Of a stretch of 14,863 bases of DNA, positions 6,415-14,863 are shown one piece after another; position 1 is the stretch's first letter; the number at the start of each line of letters is the position of its first letter. The translations under genes and the position numbers were made by a program. The stretch comes from Spirochaetaceae bacterium (GTDB lineage Bacteria; Spirochaetota; Spirochaetia; DSM-27196; SKKC01). The notes under the pieces were generated by a model that saw nothing but the letters and a program-made list of their open reading frames with translations, was not told where the DNA came from and did no database searches. The stretch is taken from assembly GCA_003554375.1 (NCBI GenBank), contig PWGF01000333.1, positions 1 through 14,863 on the forward strand, read 5' to 3'.

Positions 6415-8123
6415 GGTTGGCCTCCCGGGTGCTCCTCACGTTTCACCGGCTCCATCGCTTCCATGATGTTAACCGAATACCCCGCAACATGCTCGAACTC
6501 GCTCAGGAAGTCGATGAACGAGAGCTCGGACTTGAGGTGCCCGTCCTTCTGAATCCTCTTCCGCGCTTCCTTGCGGAGCTCCTCCCTCCTCTCGTCCAGC
6601 TGCCGACGGCGCAACCGCCCCGCTTCCAACTCCAGTCGAGTCGACGGATACAAGCTGGACACCGCGAGATCGTAGAGCTCTTGTGCCATCCGGGCGCACG
6701 AAACAAGGCCCTTCCGAGCCTTGTTGTGAAAAGACCATTTCTTGCGTGACACCTTCTCCAGCTCCCGAGCGAGCACATAGCAGGCGTCCGCAACCCGCTC
6801 CAACTCGTTCACGCAGCGCATGTACGCGCTCACTGCAGCCGCGCCGTGACGGCTCAGCGCCTCCATCGAAAACGCAGCAAGCAGCCGCTGGAGCTCCTCA
6901 CGAACGCCGTCGATGTAGTCCTCCCACCTCTCCATCCAATCAAAGCTGCTCTGAACTACCGCCGGATCGTCTTCTTCAAGGATCTCCGAGACCTGCCCCA
7001 GCATACGCCCTACATGGCGGCTCATAGAAACAAGCTCCTTCCGAATTTCCACCAGATAGAGCTCAGGTGCGCGCCCGATATCACGGGGGTCCACCGGCGC
7101 ACGATACGGCGCCTCCGGCAAATCCGACGGGGCTCGCTCAACCTTGGGAGCCGCGGGCACAATCCGCTCAGCCGCCTTCACCAGCAAGTCCACGAAGCCG
7201 ATCCACAGAGCCGAATTCACCACGTTGAATAACGTATGGAATACTGCGAGGCGGGTCGGAAGCACGCCCAGCGGATCACCCGCCGGTGCCGGGACAATAA
7301 AGGTCACCAGCTCCAACGCGTATGGCAGCACCACGATCATCCACGCTACACCCGCCACATTGAAGAGAATGTGAGCACGCGCTGCCCGGCGCGCTTCCGT
7401 CCTTCCCGCGAAAGCTGCGATATTGGCCGTGATCGTAGTGCCGATATTCTCTCCGAGCACGATCGCAGCCGCCGTCGGAAAGTCGATCCAGCCTGAATAG
7501 GCCATCGTCAGCGTGATTGCAATAGCAGCTGACGATGACTGAACGGCGATGGTGAGGACAGTGCCGACTCCAACGAATATCAGCGTGCTGAGAAAACCAA
7601 GATCGCTCAGTCGGCCGATCGTCTCCAGAAGCTCCGGGTGGTCCTGAATATCAGGCACGCTATCGCGCAGGTACATGAGTCCGAGAAAGAGAATCCCGAA
7701 TCCCACGAGGGCTTCGCCCATCGCCTTTCCCCGGAGCTTCTTGCCAAACACCAACGCGCTGCCGATTCCGATAGCGGGCAGCGCCGCCGAGGACACGTCA
7801 ACCTGAAACCCGAATATTGCCACGATCCAGCCCGTGAGCGTGGTGCCGATGTTGGCGCCCATGATCATCCCGACCGCCTGCACAAGCGACAGCAAGGAGG
7901 CGTTCACGAAGCTGATGATCATGACCGTTGAAGCTGAGCTGGATTGAACAAGAACGGTGAGAAAGAGCCCGCTCAGGAGTGCGGAGAAACGGTTCCCCGT
8001 GAGTCGATTGAGTATCCGCTGCAGACTGTCGCCTGCGGCCCGTTGAAGGCTGTCACTCAACAGCCGCATTCCGTAGACGAAGAGCCCAAGGCTTCCGGCA
8101 ATCCGCAGAATCGTGATGAGCAT
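6411..8123 (-). CDS. Na/Pi cotransporter family protein with C-terminal PhoU domain
   Basis: A 570-residue inner-membrane protein predicted to couple sodium and phosphate movement. The N-terminal half (about 1-315) is a PNaS-type membrane domain with eight or so hydrophobic segments. It shows the internal duplication of the family: QSSSAS at 60-65 and QSSSAA at 195-200, each followed by a GxNIGTT element (GANIGTT 89-95, GENIGTT 224-230). After a Pro-rich linker (about 323-350), residues 355-560 form a PhoU-like helical bundle, cytoplasmic and probably regulatory. This fusion is common in bacteria (NptA/YjbB type). The ATG at 8123 has GGGA close upstream. The gene is 200 nt downstream of secF with no clear terminator between, so read-through from the Sec cluster is possible. 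Direction of transport and real substrate are not certain from sequence. Confidence 0.9.
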   Translation of the reverse strand: MLITILRIAGSLGLFVYGMRLLSDSLQRAAGDSLQRILNRLTGNRFSALLSGLFLTVLVQSSSASTVMIISFVNASLLSLVQAVGMIMGANIGTTLTGWIVAIFGFQVDVSSAALPAIGIGSALVFGKKLRGKAMGEALVGFGILFLGLMYLRDSVPDIQDHPELLETIGRLSDLGFLSTLIFVGVGTVLTIAVQSSSAAIAITLTMAYSGWIDFPTAAAIVLGENIGTTITANIAAFAGRTEARRAARAHILFNVAGVAWMIVVLPYALELVTFIVPAPAGDPLGVLPTRLAVFHTLFNVVNSALWIGFVDLLVKAAERIVPAAPKVERAPSDLPEAPYRAPVDPRDIGRAPELYLVEIRKELVSMSRHVGRMLGQVSEILEEDDPAVVQSSFDWMERWEDYIDGVREELQRLLAAFSMEALSRHGAAAVSAYMRCVNELERVADACYVLARELEKVSRKKWSFHNKARKGLVSCARMAQELYDLAVSSLYPSTRLELEAGRLRRRQLDERREELRKEARKRIQKDGHLKSELSFIDFLSEFEHVAGYSVNIMEAMEPVKREEHPGGQP

Positions 8124-8323
8124 CGTCCCTACTACCGCGTTAACCCCGAAGGCGCCACCGGGTCTGCTTCGCCGCCTGTTCCCAGCCGCACAGCCCGGAT
8201 AATCGTTCCCCCCCTAGCTCAACGGACCGCTTTCTCCTGCGGATAACCCAGCCGGCGCACAGGCGCCACTCGCCGACCACACTCGAGCACCAGAAGGTAT
8301 GCTGCTCCGCCCCTATTATCCAC

Positions 8324-9454
8324 TCAACGCCTCTTCTTACGCTGCGAGCGAGGCTTGTTGGGCTTGCCGCTTCCCCCGGCACCCGCCCCTGCCGTGGCGC
8401 GCCGCTTCTTGGCGAGCTCTTCCTTTACCGCACGTGCGCGGGCAGCAGCTTCGTCTTCCTCCGCGGCGGAACCGTCGTCGCTTCCCTCCTCGGTAGCAAC
8501 GGCCGCTTCCTGCTTCCGCGGCGGCAGATCCTCGATCTGCTGCTTGCGCTTCCGTTTCTCCAAGCGTCGCTGGAGCGTCAACAACGCCGGCGAAGCGATG
8601 AATACCGATGAGTACGTTCCGATCACAACTCCGATCATCAGCGTCAACGCAAAGTCCTGAATCTGGCCCGTAGCAAAGACGTATATGGCCGCCACTGCCA
8701 GAAGCGTCGTCATCGATGTAACGAGCGTCCGGCTCAGGCTCTGAGTGATACTAGTGTTGATGATCGTCGGAATCGCCGCATTCCGCATCATCGTCTCGTT
8801 CTCGCGAATACGGTCGAAGATGACGATGGTGTCGTTCAGCGAATAGCCAATGATGGTAAGAACGGCGGCGATTGTTGCCGTCGTCACTTCCAGCTGAAAC
8901 GCACCGATTACGACGAGGATAAACGCGATGTCATGGAGCAGCGTGATAATGCTCGAGACGGCGTACGCAAAACGGAATCGCACCCAGACGTAGCCCAGAA
9001 TCAGCAACAACGCGAACCCAACCAGGACAACCGAATCCCGAGTCAGTTGCTCCGAAAACTGCGGCCCAACGAAAGCCACTTCTTCTTCCGTGACCGTGCC
9101 GCTTCCGAATGCTTCCTCAAGCACGCTTTGGATATCCGCGGGCATCCGTGCGGCGAACTCATCTCCGGTTCCATCGTCAGGCACCCGAATAGCGAAGCGC
9201 TGTTCGGCCGGGCTTCCGACTACCTGGATCTGCTCCACCGGCAGATCAGCCAGCGCCTCCCGCACCGCCGCCGTATCGGCTTCTACGGTGTTCGGGTCAA
9301 TCTGCACCTGCTGGCGAAGACCGGGCTGAAAATCGATTCCGAGGTTGAAGCCGCCCCATGTCGAAAACATGAACACTCCACCAACCACGATGAGAGCGAT
9401 CGGCAGCGTCGTGAAGATAAACCGATACTTGAGAAATTCGATGACCCGTTTCAT
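8324..9454 (-). CDS. secF: Protein translocase subunit SecF
   Basis: Partner of SecD in the proton-driven accessory complex that pulls exported proteins through SecYEG. 376 residues from the ATG at 9454. TM1 (about 15-33) is followed by FNLGIDFQPG (36-45, the SecF D1 motif with QP in place of the usual TG), a periplasmic domain to about 138, then five membrane segments with GYSLNDTIVIFDRI (203-216, D208). The cytoplasmic tail from 299 is about 78 residues long, acidic in its middle (EEGSDDGSAAEEDE) and strongly basic at the end (KPRSQRKKRR), unlike the short tail of E. coli SecF. The ATG overlaps the secD TGA (ATGA), which indicates translational coupling. A GTG at 9466 is possible but gives only four extra residues. 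Confidence 0.96.
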   Translation of the reverse strand: MKRVIEFLKYRFIFTTLPIALIVVGGVFMFSTWGGFNLGIDFQPGLRQQVQIDPNTVEADTAAVREALADLPVEQIQVVGSPAEQRFAIRVPDDGTGDEFAARMPADIQSVLEEAFGSGTVTEEEVAFVGPQFSEQLTRDSVVLVGFALLLILGYVWVRFRFAYAVSSIITLLHDIAFILVVIGAFQLEVTTATIAAVLTIIGYSLNDTIVIFDRIRENETMMRNAAIPTIINTSITQSLSRTLVTSMTTLLAVAAIYVFATGQIQDFALTLMIGVVIGTYSSVFIASPALLTLQRRLEKRKRKQQIEDLPPRKQEAAVATEEGSDDGSAAEEDEAAARARAVKEELAKKRRATAGAGAGGSGKPNKPRSQRKKRR

Positions 9455-11181
9455 TTGCCGCCCCACGCTATGCTAAGCTTCGTTCGTTTGAACACGTCGG
9501 TACTGAAGTCAAATGCCAGCCGCGCAACGAACAACCCGGTGAACAGTGACGTGACGATTCCGACCGCAAGGGTAACGGCGAACCCCTGCACCGGACCGGT
9601 ACCCAACTGGCTCAAGAACACCGCCGCAATGAAGGTTGTGATCTTCGAGTCCAGGACAGCGCTCATCGCCTTCTGGAAACCGGCCGCGATCGAAGCCCGC
9701 GCGCTCTTGCCGAGCCGATACTCCTCCTTGATCCGCTCAAAGACGACCACGTTGGCATCCACCGCCATGCCTACGGTGAGGATTATCCCCGCAATACTGG
9801 TCAGTGTCAGAGTCAAGTTAAACACCGAGAGAATCGCGACGATGAGGAACAGGTTCAGAGCCAGAGCTATGTCGGCGACAAACCCTGCTCCTTTGTAGTA
9901 GATCGGCATGAACACGAAAACCAGCAAGAACCCGACAGCGATAGCAAGCAGCCCAGCCTCAATTGCATCCTCACCGAGCGCTGCGCCGACCGTCTGCTGG
10001 TTAAGAACAACGAGGTCCACGTTCAAAGACTCCGTCCTGAGCACCGTGGCGATGTCGTTCGCTTGCTCCGTATCAAACCCGGTCATCCGTACCTGTCCAA
10101 CCGGGATCTCGCTCTGGATGGTCGCGTACGCGCGGACGTTCCCTTCCATGACGATCGCGAGCGAATTACCAACATTATCTCTAGTCAACCGGGCAAAAAG
10201 ATCGGCGCCTTCACTATCTAAGACGAAGTTCACCTCCGGGCGCCCGGTAATCTGGTCTCTGACCACCTGCGCCGATTGGATATGACGCCCCTCTAGGCCG
10301 TATTCATCGATGTCGTCGTGAACCACGATGTACCGAACAACGCGGTCCATATCGTAATCGTCTCGCTGAACATACGGCTTGACGCTCGAGCCCACGGGAA
10401 CGAAGTCCGGGGTTTCGTCCGCCGCCGGGCTCCACCCCGGGTTTTCACGCTGGTACTGAATCAGCTCTTCGGTAGCCTCATCGTTTACGATGTGGAAGTT
10501 GAGACTTCCGCGACCGCGCAAGAACGCGTTCACCCGCTCTCTATCCTGCGTGCCCGGAATATCGACTTGAATCTGGTTGGTTCCTTGCCTGCGAATGGAG
10601 GGCTCTGAAACCCCGAACTCGTCGATCCGGCTACGAAGGATCTCTATAGCCGCAGGGATGCGTTCGTCAAAGTCCGAGCCGGTGGGCTCTCGCCCCAAGT
10701 CCTCGGCTAACGCCTCCTCATCGACCGCTAGCGTAGCACTGATCCCCCCGGAGAGATCGAGTCCGAGCTCGACGATCCGCCCCTGGAGATCTTTCAGTCG
10801 CTGAACGCGATCGCGATGGTGCCCCTCTACCGCATCAAACATATCCTGAGCGGTCGGAAAGCTGGCCACCACGTCCAGAACCGTCCATTCGGACGGAATC
10901 TCCCGATTGTCTTCCGAGCGTTGTGACCGTGCCAACGAGGTAACGTACCTATACTCCTCAGGCACCGGACTCTCCGGTTCGGCTTCCGCCAGCTCACTCA
11001 GCTCGGTTAACGCAGCCCGAGCCTGAGATTGTGCGTACTCCCGGACCTCCGGACGCGCCGCCATTGCGAGCTCTTGATCCTCGGCGGAGGTGAAAAAATA
11101 CCACTGAACGGTGGGATAGATGAACACCCCGCCGATTGCGATACAGACTAGAAGAAGGATAAAACGAAAACGCTTAGTCAT
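9451..11181 (-). CDS. secD: Protein translocase subunit SecD
   Basis: Subunit of the SecDF export motor in the inner membrane. 576 residues, close to E. coli SecD (615). A single N-terminal TM (about 6-24) is followed by a periplasmic region with ELGLDLSGGIS (138-148, the D1 motif), the P1 domain (NQIQVDIPGTQD near 202) and the conserved ALGEDAIEAGLLA block (401-413). Then come the C-terminal RND-type membrane segments with GMAVDANVVVFERIKEE (471-487), whose D475 corresponds to the proton-relay aspartate. Residues 34-130 after the first TM are a polar, Glu/Ala-rich insert of the kind I associate with treponemal SecD. The ATG at 11181 has GGAG 7 nt upstream. It lies 121 nt downstream of yajC and overlaps secF by 4 nt. 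Confidence 0.97.
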   Translation of the reverse strand: MTKRFRFILLLVCIAIGGVFIYPTVQWYFFTSAEDQELAMAARPEVREYAQSQARAALTELSELAEAEPESPVPEEYRYVTSLARSQRSEDNREIPSEWTVLDVVASFPTAQDMFDAVEGHHRDRVQRLKDLQGRIVELGLDLSGGISATLAVDEEALAEDLGREPTGSDFDERIPAAIEILRSRIDEFGVSEPSIRRQGTNQIQVDIPGTQDRERVNAFLRGRGSLNFHIVNDEATEELIQYQRENPGWSPAADETPDFVPVGSSVKPYVQRDDYDMDRVVRYIVVHDDIDEYGLEGRHIQSAQVVRDQITGRPEVNFVLDSEGADLFARLTRDNVGNSLAIVMEGNVRAYATIQSEIPVGQVRMTGFDTEQANDIATVLRTESLNVDLVVLNQQTVGAALGEDAIEAGLLAIAVGFLLVFVFMPIYYKGAGFVADIALALNLFLIVAILSVFNLTLTLTSIAGIILTVGMAVDANVVVFERIKEEYRLGKSARASIAAGFQKAMSAVLDSKITTFIAAVFLSQLGTGPVQGFAVTLAVGIVTSLFTGLFVARLAFDFSTDVFKRTKLSIAWGGK

Positions 11182-11302
11182 AATCGAACTCCGATTGAAC
11201 TTGGGATTCCGCCGGCACGGTTGACCCGCCGAGCACTCCGCCGTTCAATGTGTGCTTACGCTCGATACTCTCGGACAGCGGGGCTCACTACCCTTGAGCC
11301 TC

Positions 11303-11725
11303 TCAGGACGAAACCTCTTCCGCGGACTCCGACTCCTCTTCTCCGCTCTCGTCCGAGGCTCCATCCTTCTCCGCTTGTGCTTTGCCCTTGCCCTTGCCTT
11401 TGCCCTTGCGCTCTAAAACGCCGCTGATTGCGCTCCGCACAACCTCAAGCTTGGTATTGTCGTCTACTTTCAAGAGCACGGCGTCCTCTTTGACGCCTAC
11501 TATCGTGCCGCGAACTCCACCCGAGGTAACCACGCGGTCGCCTTTCTTGAGCGACTCCTGCATCCGCTGCTGTTCCTTCTGCCGCTTGCTCTGCGGGCGG
11601 ATTATCAGGAAGTACATGATGGCGAAAACTAAGCCGAAGGTAACGAACGTCACCAACAGCTGACCGCCACCCGCCGCACCCGGCTTGGCCTGTAACAGTG
11701 TCAGCGCTTCTAAATAAACTGCCAT
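11303..11725 (-). CDS. yajC: Preprotein translocase accessory subunit YajC
   Basis: A small membrane protein of the SecDF-YajC complex. 140 residues from the ATG at 11725, which has AGGA 8 nt upstream. One TM (about 22-42) ends in the family signature FLIIRPQSKRQKE, followed by the cytoplasmic YajC core (KKGDRVVTSGGVRGTIVGV, 60-78). After about residue 105 a KGKGKGKGK run leads into a Glu/Ser-rich tail, about 30 residues beyond the usual E. coli-type end (110). A longer frame to 11815 would include 30 residues unlike any YajC and would cover the candidate promoter, so I reject it. The order yajC-secD-secF is the usual bacterial one. A small hairpin (GGCTC/GAGCC, 11300-11282) lies just after the stop but has no T run. 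Confidence 0.95.
   Translation of the reverse strand: MAVYLEALTLLQAKPGAAGGGQLLVTFVTFGLVFAIMYFLIIRPQSKRQKEQQRMQESLKKGDRVVTSGGVRGTIVGVKEDAVLLKVDDNTKLEVVRSAISGVLERKGKGKGKGKAQAEKDGASDESGEEESESAEEVSS
11382..11411. repeat. Hexanucleotide repeat inside yajC
   Basis: Five units of TTGCCC-type hexamers on the + strand (11382-11411, units 3 and 5 each with one change) encode the KGKGKGKGK stretch of YajC. Because the unit is 6 nt, copy number changes would keep the frame and alter only the length of the basic linker. Confidence 0.8.
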
Positions 11726-11771
11726 TATTCCCGTCCTTATTGAGGTTTGCGAATCTGCCGCCGGAGGCCGA

Positions 11772-11800
11772 AAGCTACCATGCTCCCCTTTCGGGGTCAA
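11772..11800 (-). promoter_or_regulatory. Candidate promoter of yajC-secDF
   Basis: TTGACC (11800-11795) and TAGCTT (11777-11772), spacer 17 nt. The -35 matches 5 of 6 bases and the -10 only 3 of 6. It lies 47 nt before the yajC start. A G+C-rich inverted repeat sits immediately upstream, between the 97-codon gene and this promoter (GCGGCC/GGCCGC arms around GGGGTGACCCC), and may separate the two transcripts. Confidence 0.45.
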
Positions 11801-11836
11801 GCGGCCCGGGGTCACCCCCTCCTGGCCGGCCGCCGA

Positions 11837-12130
11837 TCAGATCGCTATGATTCGAGTCACGTTGTCCGGCACATGCTGCACCCCGAAGAGCCGCTTCAGT
11901 CTCCCCGGTTCAACCGTCTCAAGGCCGGCCACCGCAGCGAATTGCTCACCGACCTCACGCAGCTCTTCCTGGTCGTCGTTATAGAGCGCGGACCGGAACG
12001 CCTCCCGATACCGTGCGTGCTCTAGGAGCTCCCGTGTACCGAGCCGTCGATACCGGCGTCGCGCCGATCGATCGACCACCGCAGCGCTACCGTGATACCC
12101 AATAGTGAATACGAAATCGTCCCGCTTCAT
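11837..12130 (-). CDS. Conserved-looking small protein of unknown function, 97 aa
   Basis: I do not recognise a named family. The product is soluble, with no signal peptide or membrane segment. It opens with KRDDFVFTIGYHGSAAVVD, has a basic patch RSARRRYRRL at 22-31, a predicted helical middle (about 32-66) and ends in DNVTRIIAI. The compact shape and the order resemble a small hypothetical protein that I faintly recall from other spirochaetes, but I cannot check this. Codon use and base composition match the neighbours, and no longer frame competes on either strand, so it looks like a real gene. The ATG at 12130 lacks a clear Shine-Dalgarno; the candidate -10 is only 13 nt upstream. It lies between groEL and yajC on the same strand, 111 nt before yajC. 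Confidence 0.72.
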   Translation of the reverse strand: MKRDDFVFTIGYHGSAAVVDRSARRRYRRLGTRELLEHARYREAFRSALYNDDQEELREVGEQFAAVAGLETVEPGRLKRLFGVQHVPDNVTRIIAI

Positions 12131-12142
12131 GCGTCAATGCCT

Positions 12143-12171
12143 ACTGTAGCGGTTCGGGCCGACTTTGAAAA
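12143..12171 (-). promoter_or_regulatory. Candidate promoter of the 97-codon gene
   Basis: TTTTCA (12171-12166) and TACAGT (12148-12143), spacer 17 nt, each matching 4 of 6 consensus bases. Transcription would begin about 6 nt before the ATG at 12130, giving a nearly leaderless message. Confidence 0.4.
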
Positions 12172-12172
12172 G

Positions 12173-12200
12173 CGGCAACGCCCCCTCGGCAACGCCCCCT
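12173..12200. repeat. Perfect 14-bp tandem duplication
   Basis: CGGCAACGCCCCCT occurs twice with no gap (12173-12186, 12187-12200). On the minus strand it lies one base upstream of the candidate -35 of the 97-codon gene, in the spacer after groEL. It may be a slippage product or a doubled regulator site. Confidence 0.85.
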
Positions 12201-12326
12201 CAATGTAGCCTTGTCCGGGAATGGCCACGCACACCGCAGGATTCTCCGTCGATCCGTGACTTCCCAGGTTAGCTCGACGCTCCATGCGAGCTCAAGCCCC
12301 GTTGTGCGGTCAGCCGGATACAGAAG

Positions 12327-12360
12327 GCCCCGGAGGAACGGCAGACCGCTCCCCCGGGGC
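12327..12360 (-). terminator. groEL terminator hairpin
   Basis: On the minus strand GCCCCGGGGGAGCGG and CCGTTCCTCCGGGGC pair over 15 bp (two G-U pairs) around a 4-nt loop TCTG, followed by CTTCTGT. The T tract is poor but the stem is very stable. It lies 50 nt after the groEL stop and separates groEL from the 97-codon gene. Confidence 0.75.
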
Positions 12361-12409
12361 TGGGGCAGATTTCCCGTCCATGCCTGCTAGCGGCATCGAG
12401 CGGTGTGGC

Positions 12410-14062
<1,653 letters not shown>

Positions 14063-14133
14063 AAGCCAGAACCTCTCCTCAGTTAGTTTTGGAGTTGCAT
14101 TAGCCTGTACACGGATCGATGGCGAAATGCCGT

Positions 14134-14166
14134 GTGTAAAATACACTGTTTGGCGCCGGGCATCAA
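14134..14166 (-). promoter_or_regulatory. groEL promoter with palindrome over the -10
   Basis: TTGATG (14166-14161) and TATTTT (14143-14138), spacer exactly 17 nt, each matching 4 of 6 bases; transcription would begin near 14131. The -10 lies inside a 13-bp inverted repeat, GTGTA-AAA-TACAC on the + strand (14134-14146), which is well placed to act as a repressor site. I see no CIRCE element (TTAGCACTC-N9-GAGTGCTAA), so HrcA control is not indicated here. Confidence 0.6.
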
Positions 14167-14445
14167 CAGGGAATTGGACGAATTCGGGCCGGGCACCTAC
14201 CTTTTTTGAAGCAGCCGGGGGTCCGCGGATAACGGCACGCCGCTACGGTGCGGCGCCGGGACTGCTCCTGATAGTCGCCGGGCCGGCGGATAAGGACACG
14301 CCGGGCAGCCGCCTGCCGCGGGTGCAGCCGGCTGGTCTCAGGCGAGGCCGTCAAAGTCCTGTTCCCTCCTAAGCTGCCGAAAAGCGGCGAATACCGGAAG
14401 AAGCGATTGTTGCAGCTCCCGCCCTGTGATACAAACAAGTGGATA
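14167..14445. other. Divergent intergenic region between groEL and the right-edge gene
   Basis: About 280 bp with no convincing gene. A 112-codon minus frame (14501-14163) crosses it, but it has low-complexity, arginine-rich content and overlaps the start of the + gene, so I do not call it. The stretch holds an imperfect direct repeat and several G+C-rich hairpins, such as CGCCGC/GCGGCG around 14239-14257. A weak promoter for the + gene may lie near 14407-14433 (TTGTTG, then GATACA after a short 15-nt spacer). Confidence 0.5.
14225..14303. repeat. Imperfect direct repeat, 18 bp, 61-bp period
   Basis: GCGGATAACGGCACGCCG (14225-14242) and GCGGATAAGGACACGCCG (14286-14303) agree at 16 of 18 positions, and each is preceded by a CCGGG element. 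They could be paired binding sites or a remnant of a small duplication. Confidence 0.6.
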
Positions 14446-14863
14446 ATGAGAACGCCAGCCCCAGTTCCCGCCTTCCTATACTTCCGCGTCGGCGAGCGCA
14501 CCCCACTCGCTGCTATCGAGGCCGCGGTGGCTCATCTCCGGGAGAGCACGGAGGATTCGGCCGACGGCAGCGTCAGTTGTTGGTGGCACCTGCCAGGAAC
14601 GGACTATATCGCCACATGGAGCCCCGCGCTCCGCGAAAACATCTCCGAGCGCATTCGACACTGCGGCGATCAACTCGTGATTCCCGGCCCGGTGGATGCA
14701 TTCTACCCGCTACTAACGTTGAACGAGCTACGCACAGCGCTCAGAGAAACCGAACGGAATGCTCACCACACCGGGCTTTTCGATTCCCTCGGTGAGGCGC
14801 CGGGAGCCTGGGGCTGTACCGTCCCGGATCTGTTCCGGCCGGAGGCGTTAGCAGCGTACGCCG
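14446..14863 (+). CDS. Protein of unknown function, 3' end outside window
   Basis: 139 codons are open to the right edge from the ATG at 14446. I do not recognise the family. No signal peptide or strong membrane segment is visible. The first 80 residues look like a small alpha/beta domain (PAFLYFRVGERTPLAAIEAA near the start, CWWHLPGTDYIATWSP at 45-60). The segment AFYPLLTLNELRTALRET (85-102), followed by GLFDSLGEAPGAWGC and PDLFRPEALAAYA, faintly recalls GH57/polysaccharide-deacetylase-like barrels, but this is a weak impression. Base composition fits coding sequence, and the other frames are broken by stops or Arg-rich. No clear ribosome site precedes the ATG (only GTGGA 4 nt upstream), so a leaderless message is possible. 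It is transcribed away from groEL. Confidence 0.7.
   Translation, partial: MRTPAPVPAFLYFRVGERTPLAAIEAAVAHLRESTEDSADGSVSCWWHLPGTDYIATWSPALRENISERIRHCGDQLVIPGPVDAFYPLLTLNELRTALRETERNAHHTGLFDSLGEAPGAWGCTVPDLFRPEALAAYA

Noticed and set aside
8254..8267. GGCGC/GCGCC hairpin between secF and the Na/Pi gene as a terminator
   Set aside because: Only 5 bp with a 4-nt loop and no T run on either strand; not enough to call a terminator.
8933..9898. 321-codon + strand frame across the secD/secF junction
   Set aside because: It spans two well-supported genes on the other strand and has no family features.
11726..11815. Longer yajC frame (170 residues)
   Set aside because: YajC proteins begin just before the membrane segment; the extension covers a candidate promoter and a ribosome site precedes 11725.
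14063..14146. Longer groEL frame (578 residues)
   Set aside because: The invariant MAK start with AGGAGAGG upstream is at 14062; the extension reads through leader and promoter.
14167..14445. tRNA or other structured RNA gene in the groEL divergent region
   Set aside because: No cloverleaf with TTCGA-type arm or CCA end could be traced; the hairpins are short and G+C driven.

Overview
The window is about 60% G+C, densely coded bacterial chromosome made of housekeeping genes. I infer a spirochaete, probably a free-living, higher-GC Spirochaetales member. Three points support this. The start of SecD (a short N-terminal anchor ending in an FIYPTVQWYF-like segment) is of the type I know from treponemes. 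The threonyl-tRNA synthetase lacks the N-terminal TGS domain, as in treponemes. groEL stands alone without groES, as in Treponema and Borrelia. No rRNA marker is present, so this placement is an inference from memory of families. I see no phage, IS, CRISPR or tRNA.

Layout, left to right. Positions 1-1889 (-) hold thrS, cut by the left edge. Positions 1890-2468 hold its promoter and a full transcription-attenuating T-box leader (Stem I with an ACC threonine specifier, Stem II, Stem III, antiterminator, competing terminator). Positions 2469-5516 (-) hold glgX and, 6 nt upstream of it, an alpha/beta hydrolase of the YbfF/ABHD11 type. A divergent promoter region (5517-5685) separates these from a (+) gene for an ACT-domain protein whose C-terminal part looks like DUF5612, a family I associate with methanogenic archaea. 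That gene converges on a Na/Pi-cotransporter-PhoU fusion gene (-), and the two stop codons overlap.

Positions 8324-11725 (-) are the Sec accessory cluster yajC-secD-secF, transcribed in that order, with secD and secF coupled by an ATGA overlap. Upstream lies a 97-codon conserved-looking gene of unknown function with its own candidate promoter. Then comes monocistronic groEL (-), with a strong terminator behind it and a promoter whose -10 box sits inside a 13-bp palindrome. A (+) gene of unknown function starts at 14446 and runs off the right edge.

The clearest regulatory system is the thrS T-box: uncharged tRNA-Thr should stabilise the antiterminator and allow thrS expression. T-boxes are well known in Firmicutes, Actinobacteria, Chloroflexi and some Deltaproteobacteria, but to my knowledge are not a regular feature of spirochaetes. 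SecD/SecF/YajC and GroEL serve protein export and folding, GlgX serves glycogen breakdown, and the Na/Pi protein serves phosphate handling.
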